DNA of 64,000 nt from Isoptericola chiayiensis (GTDB taxonomy: Bacteria; Actinomycetota; Actinomycetes; Actinomycetales; Cellulomonadaceae): positions 142,557 through 206,556 of the forward strand of contig NZ_JABEZT010000007.1 of the NCBI RefSeq assembly GCF_013149805.1. The letters run 5' to 3'. This document shows positions 56,076-64,000 of the stretch, piece after piece (position 1 is the stretch's first letter; each line of letters opens with the position of its first letter). The position numbers were made by a program, and so were the translations under genes. The notes below the pieces were generated by a model. That model ran no database searches and was not told where the DNA came from. It saw only the letters and a list, made by a program, of their open reading frames with translations.

Positions 56076-58243
56076 GGGGCCTCCCAGGTCTCGCGCCGCA
56101 GGCGCGTCCAGTCGGTCTCGATCTCGTGCGTCGCGGCGCGTGCCCACTCGCCGTGCTGGTCGGCGAAGTGCACCGACCGCGGGTCGCCGGCAGCCCCGAA
56201 CGGGACTCCCCACCGGCTGCGCCGCCGGTCGGCCAGGTCCCACACCCAGCGCGCCACCGACCCGCGCCAGGACGCGGTGGACACGCCCGGCACCGAGCCC
56301 GTGCACCGCACGGTGTCCGCGGCGCCCGAGACCGGGACGCGCAGCGCGCGCGGCACACGGGGCACCGCCGAAGGGTCGACGCCGGTCGCGTCGGCCAGGG
56401 CGTGCAGGGGCAGCACCGGGTGTCGCCGGCCCCAGGTGTCCGACGCCGACGAACGACCACGGCGGCCGCCCGCGGCCCCGGTGAGCTCCCCGTGGGCGGT
56501 CACGAGGGCGTCCCGCGCCTCGGCCCGAGCGTCCAGCGCCGGTGTGAGCGACTCCCCCGCGGCCAGCAGCGCGCCGAGCACCTGCCCCACCCGGGCCGAC
56601 ACGTCGAACCAGGGAGCCAGCACCCCCGGAGCGCCGTGGGGCTCGCGCACCGCCGCGAGCGCGGGGTGTGCCGCGACGCGTCGGGCCAGGGCGTCGCGCC
56701 AGACGGCGAAGAGTGCCGCATCGCCCGAGTCGGCGTCCATGCGGGCACCGCGGGCGACCCAGGTCCGCAGCCGGGCGGCCGCAGGGCCGATGCCCGGTCC
56801 GACGACGTGGGCCAGCCATCCCACCAGTCCGGCGGCCCCGGGGTCGGACACGTCGCCGTGCACCCGTGCCTGCTCCGCCGCGAGCTCGCCGCCGTCGGGT
56901 GGCGTGGCCAGGAGCTCACGGATCCGGTCCGCGCGGTGGGGTGCGTACGTCAGTCCGAGGTCCGGCACCCGCGCACCGTCGGGGCGTTCGTTGGCGTCGA
57001 CGGCGAGGTCCGGCACCGCGACCGGGTCCGACGCCGGTCGCCACGGCGGCAGCGTCCCGGCCCGGCCGGCGTCGCGCCAGACGGCGTGGGGCAGCACCCG
57101 CTCGTCGCGCGGCCGGGCGGGCACCCGGCCGGCCGTCACGCTGAGCACGGTCCCGCCGGAGTCGGCGGCCAGCACGCGGTTGACCGGCTCGACCCACCCG
57201 GCGAACGCCGATGCGACGTCGTCGGCCGACCGCACCCGCTGCAGCGCCCGCCAGGACGCGACGCCCAGGTCGGCGTCGGCCCGCACCGGCCAGCGCAGCG
57301 CGTGGGTGTCGGTGACCAGTGGTCCGCGCGGCGTCTCGGTCCAGGCGACCTCGACGTGGTCGCCACCACGCACGGGTACCACGTCGACGCCGGTCCCGAC
57401 CGGCCCGCCGGACCCGTCGAGGGACTCGGGGGTCTCGACGAACAGCTCGGCGGCGTGCGCCAGGGCGTTGGTGATCCCCCACGCCACCGAACCGCCCGCG
57501 CCGGGTCCGCCGTCGTCGGGCACCTGCACCTGACCGAAGTGCAGCACCCCGGGCACGCCGGGGAACGCCAGGCCGACGACGTCGTAGGCGTCGCAGGCGA
57601 GCCGGACCTGCTGGTAGACGCCCGGCAGCTCGAGGAGCCGATGCGGGTCGCCGGCCAGCAGCGGGAGCCCGCTCGCCGTCCGTGTCCCGGCGAACGCCCA
57701 GGCGTTCGACCCCGACCCCGCGCCGTCGTCGGCCCCGGACAGGAGGGCGGTCAGGGGATGACCGGCCCCGAGCGTCCGGACCACGTGCTCGCGCCACAGG
57801 AGGTGCGGCCAGGTGCCGAAGAGGACGTGGTTGGTCAGGAACACGCCGAGCGGCATCCAGTCCGGCCACGGCTCGTGCTCGGGCAGCCCGCCGGGGGCCG
57901 CGGCCAGGGCGTCCATCTCCGGGACGTCGCGGCCGCCGTCGGACAGGCCGGCGTTGACGCCTTCGGTGTACGCCGCGAGCCACGCCCGCTCGGGCTCGGT
58001 CAGGGCCGCGTGGACGCGTCGTGCCGTGTCGGCCAGGCGCACCCGGACGGCGAACCGGTCCCACGTGAGCCCGCCCGGCCCGAACCGCGCTGCGAGGCGC
58101 CCCTCGGCGCGCCACCGGTCGGACTCGAGCTGCCAGCCCCGGTCCCGGGCCGTGACGTAGCCCTGCCCACGGGCCAGGTCCAGCTCGCCGGCGGCACGCA
58201 CGTGCGGCACGCCCCAGGTGTCGCGGAAGACCTCGAACGTCAC
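56072..58243 (-). CDS. Penicillin-acylase family (Ntn hydrolase) amidase
   Basis: 723 residues. Begins VTFEVFRDTWGVPHVRAAGE, the normal mature alpha-subunit start. The autoprocessing site is GSGSNAW: cleavage before Ser179 would expose the N-terminal Ser nucleophile. TNHVLFGTW and the AGDPHRLLELPGVYQQVRLA motif are also present. Unlike classical penicillin acylases or PvdQ, there is no signal peptide, so it should work in the cytoplasm. It lies inside the siderophore operon between the DesC-DesD fusion and the second acyltransferase. It may hydrolyse or exchange acyl groups on hydroxamates; that is inference. GTG 58243-58241 overlaps upstream stop by 4 nt. Confidence 0.87.
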   Translation of the reverse strand: MTFEVFRDTWGVPHVRAAGELDLARGQGYVTARDRGWQLESDRWRAEGRLAARFGPGGLTWDRFAVRVRLADTARRVHAALTEPERAWLAAYTEGVNAGLSDGGRDVPEMDALAAAPGGLPEHEPWPDWMPLGVFLTNHVLFGTWPHLLWREHVVRTLGAGHPLTALLSGADDGAGSGSNAWAFAGTRTASGLPLLAGDPHRLLELPGVYQQVRLACDAYDVVGLAFPGVPGVLHFGQVQVPDDGGPGAGGSVAWGITNALAHAAELFVETPESLDGSGGPVGTGVDVVPVRGGDHVEVAWTETPRGPLVTDTHALRWPVRADADLGVASWRALQRVRSADDVASAFAGWVEPVNRVLAADSGGTVLSVTAGRVPARPRDERVLPHAVWRDAGRAGTLPPWRPASDPVAVPDLAVDANERPDGARVPDLGLTYAPHRADRIRELLATPPDGGELAAEQARVHGDVSDPGAAGLVGWLAHVVGPGIGPAAARLRTWVARGARMDADSGDAALFAVWRDALARRVAAHPALAAVREPHGAPGVLAPWFDVSARVGQVLGALLAAGESLTPALDARAEARDALVTAHGELTGAAGGRRGRSSASDTWGRRHPVLPLHALADATGVDPSAVPRVPRALRVPVSGAADTVRCTGSVPGVSTASWRGSVARWVWDLADRRRSRWGVPFGAAGDPRSVHFADQHGEWARAATHEIETDWTRLRRETWEAP

Positions 58244-60768
58244 GTGCGCGCCACCGGGTTCGCCAGCGTGCCGGCGTAGATGAGCGAGCTCGACTGGTCG
58301 GCGAGGTCGACCATCTGCAGGGTGTTGCGCAGCTGCAGCCGGTTGAGGCACGAGTGGGCGAACCGCGCGGCCCGCAGGTCGACGCCGGACTCGAGGTCCG
58401 GGTGCTCGGCCTCGTGCCGGGCGAGGCACTCGCCGACCAGCGCCCAGAACCGGTCCTCGCGCAGCACGCCGTCGACCGCGAGGATGCCGGCCAGGTGGCG
58501 CAGCACGCCGTCGAAGACGTCGGTGAAGATCGCCAGCGCCTTCTCGGCGTCGTCCACCGGGGCGGCGATCCGGGACACCTGCTCGGGAAGCGACCGGTCC
58601 GCGAGCACGGCGACCTCCTCGCCGATGTCCTTCATGAACGCCCGCCGCACGACGCCGTCGCGCAGCACGAGCACGAGGTTCTCCCCGTGCGGCATGAACG
58701 CCAGGTCGTGGGCACGCAGGCAGTGCACCAGGGGGTAGAGGTAGGCGTCCAGGTAGGCCCGCACCCAGTCGGCCGGGTCGATGCCGGACGCCCGCACGAG
58801 CTCGGTGACCAGGGCGCGGCCCGCGGCGTCGCGGTGCAGCAGGGACGCCATGGTGGCCAGCCGCTCGCCGGGGGCGGTGCGCGGCAGCGGGGACTCCCGC
58901 CACAGCGCCGCGAGCATCTTGCGGTGGGCGTTGGGGCGGGGGGTGCGGTGGTAGACGTCGCCGGTGTAGCCGGCCGCGGCGAGCTCGCGCAGCACGCCGA
59001 AGCCGGCGCCCCCCAGGGTCGCGTCGCCGTCGACGAGGTCCGCGACCCAGTCGTTGATGGCGGGCGTGGCCCGCATGTACGCCGGGGACAGTCCCCGCAG
59101 GAACCCCATGTTCTGGATGGCCAGCGCCACCTTGACGTAGTGCCGTTCCGGACGGGTCCGGTTGAACATCGTGCGGATCGACTGCTGCGGGGTGTACTCG
59201 TCCGCGCCGGGGCCGAGCGGGACGAGGTCGCCGCGCGCGACGTCGGCGGCGAACGTGATCGGCAGCCGGTGCTCGGCCTGCCACGGGTGCAACGGCAGGA
59301 ACAGGTATTCCGCCGGGTCCAGCCCGCGCGCGGCGAGCCGGTCCGCGAACGCCGCCCGTTCGGCGCTGGACAGCTCGGCGTCGTACAGCCCGGACTCCGT
59401 CTGGTCGTCCGCGAGCGCCAGGTGGGTGTGCTCGCGCCGGGCGGCGACCCACTGCAGTCGCAGCCGGCCGCCCCGTTCGGGGGCGAACGCCTCGTAGTCC
59501 GGAAGGGAGAAGCCGATGCGGCCGTTGTTCGCGACGAAGCCGGGGTGCCCCTCGGACATCGCGGCCTCGACGGCCTGGAACGTCTCGGCGGTCCGACGGC
59601 GGTCCTCGGCCTGGTCGGCAGGGCCCTGATGCGCCGCCTCGGGCCCCGGCGCGGTGAGTCCCGCGACCAGACGCGTGGCGTCCGGGGTGAGTCCGGACAG
59701 CTCTCGGTCCCGCTTGGCCATGGCGGCCGCCAGGGTGCTGGAGAGCTCCTCGAGGTAGGTGGCGAGCAGGTCGTCGGGGATCTGGAGCGACGGCTGCAGC
59801 TCGGCGATCAGCTCGAGGGCGTCGACGGGCAGCTCGGTGCCGTCCTGATCGCCGGAGTCCCCCGTGCGTGTGATGGAGCCGGGGTCGATCACCCAGTGCT
59901 CGAGCGCGAACGTCCGCGCGGCGAAGCGGTAGGTGACGCCGTCGAGGTCGAGGCGGTACCGCGCCGGTCCGTCTGCTCCGGGAGCGCCGTCGGCGGCTCC
60001 GTCGGCGACCGGCGCGAAGAGCCGTTCGTGGGTCAGCTCGGTCAGCGCCTTGGCGACCACGTGGCGGTGGGCGTGCTCCGCGAGGTCCCCGCGCAGGTGC
60101 GGCGCCGGGTCCACCCCGGCACCGAGCGGGGAGGCGGCGAAGTCGTCGCGGGTGCACACGCTCAGCGCGGCGGTCTTCGTGTGCCCGCCGTCGGTGACCT
60201 CGACCTCGCCCAGCACCCGGAACCCGGCCGCGGCGTTCTTCGCCGCGATCTTCGCGCCCGTCACGTCGGGCTCGACGACGACGCGCGCTCCCCCGCGTCC
60301 GCCCTCCGCGACGTCGGTGAGGCAGCAGCGCACGACGGCGGACATGATCGCGTCCGTCAGGCCCGGGCGCCGCTCGGCCGGGTCGACGGGGGCGGGTGCG
60401 ACGAGCAGGTGCATGCCGACGTCCCCGGGCAGCGCGTCGTGGACCTCCGTGAGCAGCACCCGGGCCGGGTCGTAGGTCTCGACGTAGGCGACCGCCGCGT
60501 CGTCGAGGCGGACGAGCCAGCCGTCCTGGGCGTCGTCGGCGACCAGACCGGCCAGGTAGGCGCGGACCTCGTCGACACCGAGGCCGCCCATGTGCCACGC
60601 CGACGACGCCGGATGGGCCAGCCAGCCCTGGACGGTCGCCGCGTCGGCGTCCGGGTCCACCGGCGAGAGCGTGAGCTCGCCGAGGCGGGTCCACGCGGTG
60701 AACGTGCCGGCCGACGAGGCCGCGGGCGCGCTGGTCGCGGTCGCGAGGATGTCGGTCGCCGCGGTCAC
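58240..60768 (-). CDS. Fused acyltransferase-siderophore synthetase (DesC-DesD type)
   Basis: 842 residues in two parts. Residues about 25-210 are a GNAT acyltransferase (LASSAWHMGG-like text: HPASSAWHMGGLGVDEVRAY, PGDVGMHLLVAPAP, VVVEPDVTGAKIAAKNAAAG), matching DesC. Residues about 225-842 are an IucA/IucC NIS synthetase (EGHPGFVANNGRIGFS, LPLHPWQAEHRLP, YVKVALAIQNMGFLRGLS, MPHGENLVLVL), matching DesD. Together these would succinylate N-hydroxycadaverine and then trimerise and cyclise it with ATP. In Streptomyces these are separate genes. GTG 60768-60766 overlaps the upstream gene's stop. Confidence 0.9.
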   Translation of the reverse strand: MTAATDILATATSAPAASSAGTFTAWTRLGELTLSPVDPDADAATVQGWLAHPASSAWHMGGLGVDEVRAYLAGLVADDAQDGWLVRLDDAAVAYVETYDPARVLLTEVHDALPGDVGMHLLVAPAPVDPAERRPGLTDAIMSAVVRCCLTDVAEGGRGGARVVVEPDVTGAKIAAKNAAAGFRVLGEVEVTDGGHTKTAALSVCTRDDFAASPLGAGVDPAPHLRGDLAEHAHRHVVAKALTELTHERLFAPVADGAADGAPGADGPARYRLDLDGVTYRFAARTFALEHWVIDPGSITRTGDSGDQDGTELPVDALELIAELQPSLQIPDDLLATYLEELSSTLAAAMAKRDRELSGLTPDATRLVAGLTAPGPEAAHQGPADQAEDRRRTAETFQAVEAAMSEGHPGFVANNGRIGFSLPDYEAFAPERGGRLRLQWVAARREHTHLALADDQTESGLYDAELSSAERAAFADRLAARGLDPAEYLFLPLHPWQAEHRLPITFAADVARGDLVPLGPGADEYTPQQSIRTMFNRTRPERHYVKVALAIQNMGFLRGLSPAYMRATPAINDWVADLVDGDATLGGAGFGVLRELAAAGYTGDVYHRTPRPNAHRKMLAALWRESPLPRTAPGERLATMASLLHRDAAGRALVTELVRASGIDPADWVRAYLDAYLYPLVHCLRAHDLAFMPHGENLVLVLRDGVVRRAFMKDIGEEVAVLADRSLPEQVSRIAAPVDDAEKALAIFTDVFDGVLRHLAGILAVDGVLREDRFWALVGECLARHEAEHPDLESGVDLRAARFAHSCLNRLQLRNTLQMVDLADQSSSLIYAGTLANPVART

Positions 60769-62198
60769 CGGGCCACCTCCTCGGCCGGAGCTCCCCCGTC
60801 GGCCGGGGTGCCGCCGTCGGACCGCTGCGCCGGGACCCCGCCCGGCAGCCCGAACTCCTGGAAGGCGATCCGCCGCTCGATCGGGTACGGCTCACGGCCC
60901 GTGATCTTGGCGAGCACCACGGAGTTGCGCCACGGGCCGAAGCCGAGATCCGGGGCGGTGACGCCGTGAGAGTGCTCCTCGCCGTTGAGGGTGTGGATCC
61001 GTCCGTCCGAGCTGACCGTGTAGTCGGCCGTCGCGGCGAACCGCCCCTGGTCGTCCAGGAGCAGGCGGCCGCGCACCGGGTCCAGCAGGTCGGGCACGCC
61101 GGCCGCGTAGCCCGTCGCCGCAACGACTGCGCGGGTGCGGTGCTCCGCCGTCGTGCCGAGCTGGCCGTGCCGCAGGGTCAGCACGTACTCCGTGCTGCCG
61201 TCGTCGGCCCGCTCCGCGCGGGCGGCCACCACCTCGGTGTCGCTGAGCAGCGTGGTCGGGACGTCGCGGCCCAGGGCCGTGCGGCGGTAGAGGGTGTCGT
61301 AGATGTCGTCGATCAGGTCGGCGCTGATCCCCTTGTACAGGTTGCGCTGCTCGCGCCCCACCAGGTCGCGCAGCTCGGTGGGCAGGCCGTGGAAGTGCGC
61401 CGTGTACTCCGGGGACGTCATCTCCAGGGTGAGCTTGGTGTACTCCATCGGGAAGAACCGCGGCGAACGCGTCACCCAGTCCAACCGGTAGGCGCCGGCG
61501 TCCTCGAGCAGGTCCCGGTACACCTCCGCCGCGGACTGGCCCGAGCCCACGACCGTCACCGCGCCGGACGCCTGCAGGGCGTCCCGGTGCGTCAGGTAGT
61601 CCGCGGTGTGGATCACGGGTCCGGCGTCCGCGAGGCCGGCGGCGCTCTCGGACCGGTCCGCCAGGTCCGCGAGCGGGGCCGGCAGCCGTGGCGAGGTGCC
61701 GACACCGAGCACCACGTGCCGGGCGCGGTACTGCTCGCGGCGGATGCCGCCGTCGGAGGCCGTGCCGTCCGCCCCAGCACCGCCGTCGGACACCTCGGCC
61801 GTGACGACGTACGCGTCGCTCGCCGCGTCGTGCTCCACCGCGACGACGCGTCGACCCCAGCGCAGGGTGTCCAGGCGACCCGCCACCCAGCGGCAGTACT
61901 GGTCGTACTCGGCGCGCAGCGGGTAGAACGACTCACGGATGTAGAACGGGTACAGCCGCCCGGTGTCCTTGAGGAAGGCCAGGAACGAGTACGGCGAGGT
62001 CGGGTCGGCCATCGTGACCAGGTCCGCCAGGAACGGCACCTGGATGGTGGCGCCCTCGAGCATCATGCCCGGGTGCCAGGAGAACCCCGACCGCTGGTCG
62101 AGGAACACCGCGTCCACGTCGTCCAGAGGGTCCGCGAGCGCCGCGAGGCCCAGGTTGAAGGGTCCGATGCCGATGCCGACGACGTCGTAGGTCCTCAT
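60765..62198 (-). CDS. desB: Lysine/cadaverine N-monooxygenase
   Basis: FAD/NADPH N-hydroxylating monooxygenase, making N-hydroxycadaverine from cadaverine. 477 residues: FAD site GIGIGPFNLGLAAL, substrate region FSWHPGMMLEGATIQVPFLA, NADPH site VVGSGQSAAEVYRDLLE and the ATGYAAGVPDL motif. The C-terminal 25 residues are Gly/Ala/Pro-rich. ATG 62198-62196 overlaps the desA stop as ATGA. Confidence 0.93.
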   Translation of the reverse strand: MRTYDVVGIGIGPFNLGLAALADPLDDVDAVFLDQRSGFSWHPGMMLEGATIQVPFLADLVTMADPTSPYSFLAFLKDTGRLYPFYIRESFYPLRAEYDQYCRWVAGRLDTLRWGRRVVAVEHDAASDAYVVTAEVSDGGAGADGTASDGGIRREQYRARHVVLGVGTSPRLPAPLADLADRSESAAGLADAGPVIHTADYLTHRDALQASGAVTVVGSGQSAAEVYRDLLEDAGAYRLDWVTRSPRFFPMEYTKLTLEMTSPEYTAHFHGLPTELRDLVGREQRNLYKGISADLIDDIYDTLYRRTALGRDVPTTLLSDTEVVAARAERADDGSTEYVLTLRHGQLGTTAEHRTRAVVAATGYAAGVPDLLDPVRGRLLLDDQGRFAATADYTVSSDGRIHTLNGEEHSHGVTAPDLGFGPWRNSVVLAKITGREPYPIERRIAFQEFGLPGGVPAQRSDGGTPADGGAPAEEVAR

Positions 62199-63760
62199 CG
62201 CGGGTCTCCGGTCGTGGTGCGGGCCAGGTGCGGGTGGACGTCCCGGCAGGGCGGTGCGGCCAGGTCCGCGAGCTCGCGACCGGCGAGCAGACCGTGCGCG
62301 GCGTCGCGGACCAGGGTCAGCACGCGGCGCACGTCGTCGAGGGTGACGTCCGGGTTGAGCAGCGTGAGCTTGAGACAGGGACGGCCGTCGATCACGGTCT
62401 TGGCGACGCTCGCCCGGCCGGAGTCGAACAGCACCCGGCGCACCGCGGGCACCAGGGCGTCGGCCTCGGCGTCCGTGACGCCGTCGGGCTGGTAGCGGAA
62501 GATCACCGTGGACAGGTCCGTGCCGCACACCAGGCGGAGCTCGGCGTCGTCCGCCAGGTCGGCGTGCACGGCCGCCGCCAGGTCGCACACGGCGTCGACC
62601 ATCGCGCCGATGCCGTCCGGGCCGATCGCACGCAGGGTCGTCCACATCTTCAGCGCGTCGAAGCGTCGGGTGGTCTGCAGCGAACGGTCCACCTGGTTGA
62701 CCTCGGCGGCGTCCTCGACCGGGTTGAGGTAGTCGGCGTGCCACGCGGTGCGCGCCAGGTCGGCGGCGTCGCGGAACAGGACCGCGCTGGCCGAGACCGG
62801 CTGGAAGAACGTCTTGTGGAAGTCGACCGTCACGCTGCGCGCCCGCTCGATGCCGGCGAGCAGGCGGCGCCGGGTCGGCGAGACGAGGAGGCCACCGCCG
62901 TAGGCGGCGTCGACGTGCAGCCAGGTGTCGGTCGCGTCGCACAGCTCGGCGACGCGGGCGAGCGGGTCGACGGTGCCGCGGTCGGTGGTGCCGGCGGTGG
63001 CGACGACGGCCATCGCCACCGCCCCCGCCCGCTCCGTCGCGGCGAGGGCGTCCGCGAGAGCGGCCGGGTCCATGCGGCCGGCGGCGTCCGTGGCGACCGA
63101 GGTGACGGCGTCGTCGGCGAGGCCGAGGATCATCGCGGACTTCGCGACCGAGAAGTGGCTGGCGGCGGTGGCCAGGATGCGCAGCCGCCCCTGGAGGCCG
63201 TGCCGCGCGGCGCCGGTGAGGCGGACGCCGTCCGGGCCGGTCAGCGCACGTTCCCGGGCGGCGAGCAGCGCGTGCAGGTTGGACTGGGTGCCGCCCGAGG
63301 TGAAGACACCGTCGCCTGCGGTGAGACCGATGCGCTCGGTGGTCCAGGCGATCAGGCGGCGTTCCATCAGGGTGGCGACCGTCGACTGGTCGTAGGTGTC
63401 CACGGACGTGTTGATCGCGGCGAGCATCGCCTCGGCGCCGACGGCGGGGATCGCGACGGGGCAGTTGAGGTGCGCGGCGTAGGCCGGGTCGTGGAACCAG
63501 ACGGCGTGGGTGGCGTACAGGTCGGCGGTCTCGCGCAGGGCGCCGCCGGTCCCGATGCCCGGGCTGTCGAGGTCGACGGCGTCGACGAGCGCGGTGAGCT
63601 CGACGCGGCTGGCGCCGCTCCAGGGCTGGTCGACCGCGGCGAACCGGGCCGCGACGTCGTCGACCACCCGGTGGACCGTGCGGGCGTACGCGCTCGCCGT
63701 CGCACCGGTCAGGAGGGTGTCGGTGCTGGTCAGCGTGGTATCGGGTGGCGTGGTGGGCAC
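62195..63760 (-). CDS. desA: PLP-dependent lysine decarboxylase
   Basis: Group II (aromatic-acid-type) decarboxylase making cadaverine from lysine for desferrioxamine. 521 residues: VFTSGGTQSNLHALLAARE, ATAASHFSVAKSA, LHVDAAYGGGLL and the PLP-binding Lys316 in VDFHKTFFQPVSAS. GTG start 63760-63758 chosen for GAGGAG 9 nt upstream; the frame stays open further upstream through the promoter and iron box. First gene of the siderophore operon. Confidence 0.92.
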   Translation of the reverse strand: MPTTPPDTTLTSTDTLLTGATASAYARTVHRVVDDVAARFAAVDQPWSGASRVELTALVDAVDLDSPGIGTGGALRETADLYATHAVWFHDPAYAAHLNCPVAIPAVGAEAMLAAINTSVDTYDQSTVATLMERRLIAWTTERIGLTAGDGVFTSGGTQSNLHALLAARERALTGPDGVRLTGAARHGLQGRLRILATAASHFSVAKSAMILGLADDAVTSVATDAAGRMDPAALADALAATERAGAVAMAVVATAGTTDRGTVDPLARVAELCDATDTWLHVDAAYGGGLLVSPTRRRLLAGIERARSVTVDFHKTFFQPVSASAVLFRDAADLARTAWHADYLNPVEDAAEVNQVDRSLQTTRRFDALKMWTTLRAIGPDGIGAMVDAVCDLAAAVHADLADDAELRLVCGTDLSTVIFRYQPDGVTDAEADALVPAVRRVLFDSGRASVAKTVIDGRPCLKLTLLNPDVTLDDVRRVLTLVRDAAHGLLAGRELADLAAPPCRDVHPHLARTTTGDPR

Positions 63761-63794
63761 GTCCTCGGGCTCCTCGGATGAGAGGGTGAAAAGG

Positions 63795-63813
63795 CCAGGC
63801 TCGCCTAACTTAG
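63795..63813 (-). promoter_or_regulatory. DtxR/IdeR-like iron box
   Basis: On the minus strand CTAAGTTAGGCGAGCCTGG matches the actinobacterial iron-box consensus TTAGGTTAGGCTAACCTAA at 13 of 19 positions, including the core TTAGGC-n-AnCCT. It overlaps the -10 region of the promoter, as expected for iron-dependent repression. Confidence 0.75.
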
Positions 63814-63835
63814 ACACGCCTAACTCCCCTGTCCA
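63807..63835 (-). promoter_or_regulatory. Promoter of the siderophore operon
   Basis: On the minus strand TGGACA (63835-63830), exactly 17 nt, TAAGTT (63812-63807). Transcription would start near 63800, about 40 nt before the desA GTG. The iron box covers the -10. Confidence 0.7.
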
Positions 63836-63868
63836 GCCTGACGCCACCATCCGAGACCCGACCCTCCC

Positions 63869-63898
63869 GAGGTAGGCATTTTCTCCCCGAGGTAGACC
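63869..63898. repeat. 20-bp-phased CGAGGTAGGC repeat, copy 3
   Basis: CGAGGTAGGC at 63869 and CGAGGTAGAC at 63889, again exactly 20 bp apart, with the spacer ending CCC before the core as in copy 1. It lies between the siderophore promoter and the transposase end. Confidence 0.75.
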
Positions 63899-63927
63899 AG
63901 GGTTGCGCGAGAGGCTTCTATGGGTTG

Positions 63928-64000
63928 TCAAGGGGTCTGTGAGAGGTCGGCTCGTTTGAGGGCTCGGTAGAGGTTGCGGGCGATGTAGTTCTTCAGGCAG
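63928..64000 (-). pseudogene. C-terminal end of a probable IS transposase (partial at window edge)
   Basis: The minus strand encodes CLKNYIARNLYRALKRADLS then two or three residues and TGA (63930-63928). The pattern LKxYIARxxYRxL resembles the C-terminus of IS110-family transposases. Only 23 residues are visible, so family and intactness are uncertain; it may be a complete gene continuing off the window. Confidence 0.5.

Noticed and set aside
58730..58770. GAGGTAGGC-like matches inside the siderophore synthetase gene
   Set aside because: They encode conserved protein (YLDAYLYPL region), are about 14 bp apart rather than 20, and are chance matches.
58244..61123. The amidase frame extended upstream to about 1683 codons
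   Set aside because: The extra part is Arg/Pro-rich shadow of the DesC-DesD fusion gene; the conserved amidase start and the GTGA overlap are at 58243.

Overview
The window is high-GC DNA (GC-rich third codon positions, many GTG starts, stops mostly TGA) from an actinobacterium. Gene content and order fit Micrococcales, most likely near Cellulomonadaceae or Promicromonosporaceae. That placement is an inference from protein style and layout; no rRNA gene is present.

About three quarters of the window is one long minus-strand stretch, read from right to left, holding the core transcription and translation genes: tRNA-Trp, secE, nusG, rplK, rplA, then a four-gene accessory cassette, rplJ, rplL, rpoB, rpoC, rpsL, rpsG, fusA, tuf, the S10 and spc gene series (rpsJ to rplO), secY, adk, map, infA, rpmJ, rpsM, rpsK, rpoA, rplQ. 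Strong GC-rich hairpins split it into transcription units: after nusG, rplK, rplA, rplL, rpoC, rpsG, tuf, rplO, rpsK and rplQ. Good promoter-like sequences lie ahead of rpsL, rpoB and infA. An L10-type leader with an attenuator precedes rplJ. rpsD is missing from the rpoA cluster.

The left end (1-10 kb) carries, on the minus strand, rplM-rpsI-glmM-def and a truncated glmS (UDP-GlcNAc precursor supply). It also carries coaA, a DedA membrane protein, a DUF5709-like protein, truA, a ROK/polyphosphate-glucokinase-like kinase and an alpha/beta hydrolase whose 3' end overlaps the kinase gene antisense.

The most interesting accessory element lies between rplA and rplJ (40.9-46.5 kb). It is a compact minus-strand cassette encoding a sigma-70-family factor, a small unrecognised protein overlapping it, a cytoplasmic subtilisin (S8) protease and a TPR-CHAT cysteine protease. 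Two proteases plus a dedicated sigma factor suggest a proteolysis-controlled transcription or defence pathway.

The right end (49.6-64 kb) holds an adenosine-deaminase-like enzyme, an L,D-transpeptidase lipoprotein, murB, an MFS transporter with a divergent LacI regulator, and a five-gene desferrioxamine-type siderophore operon. The siderophore operon has DesA and DesB homologues, a fused DesC-DesD, an Ntn-hydrolase amidase and a second acyltransferase, all joined by 4-nt overlaps. It starts from a promoter overlapped by a DtxR/IdeR-like iron box. The tail of a probable IS transposase lies at the window edge.

Three intergenic sites carry the same unusual element: a 10-bp core (CGAGGTAGGC) repeated at almost exactly 20-bp intervals, in direct and inverted orientation, at gene ends. 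It supplies the stop codons of truA and of the last siderophore gene.
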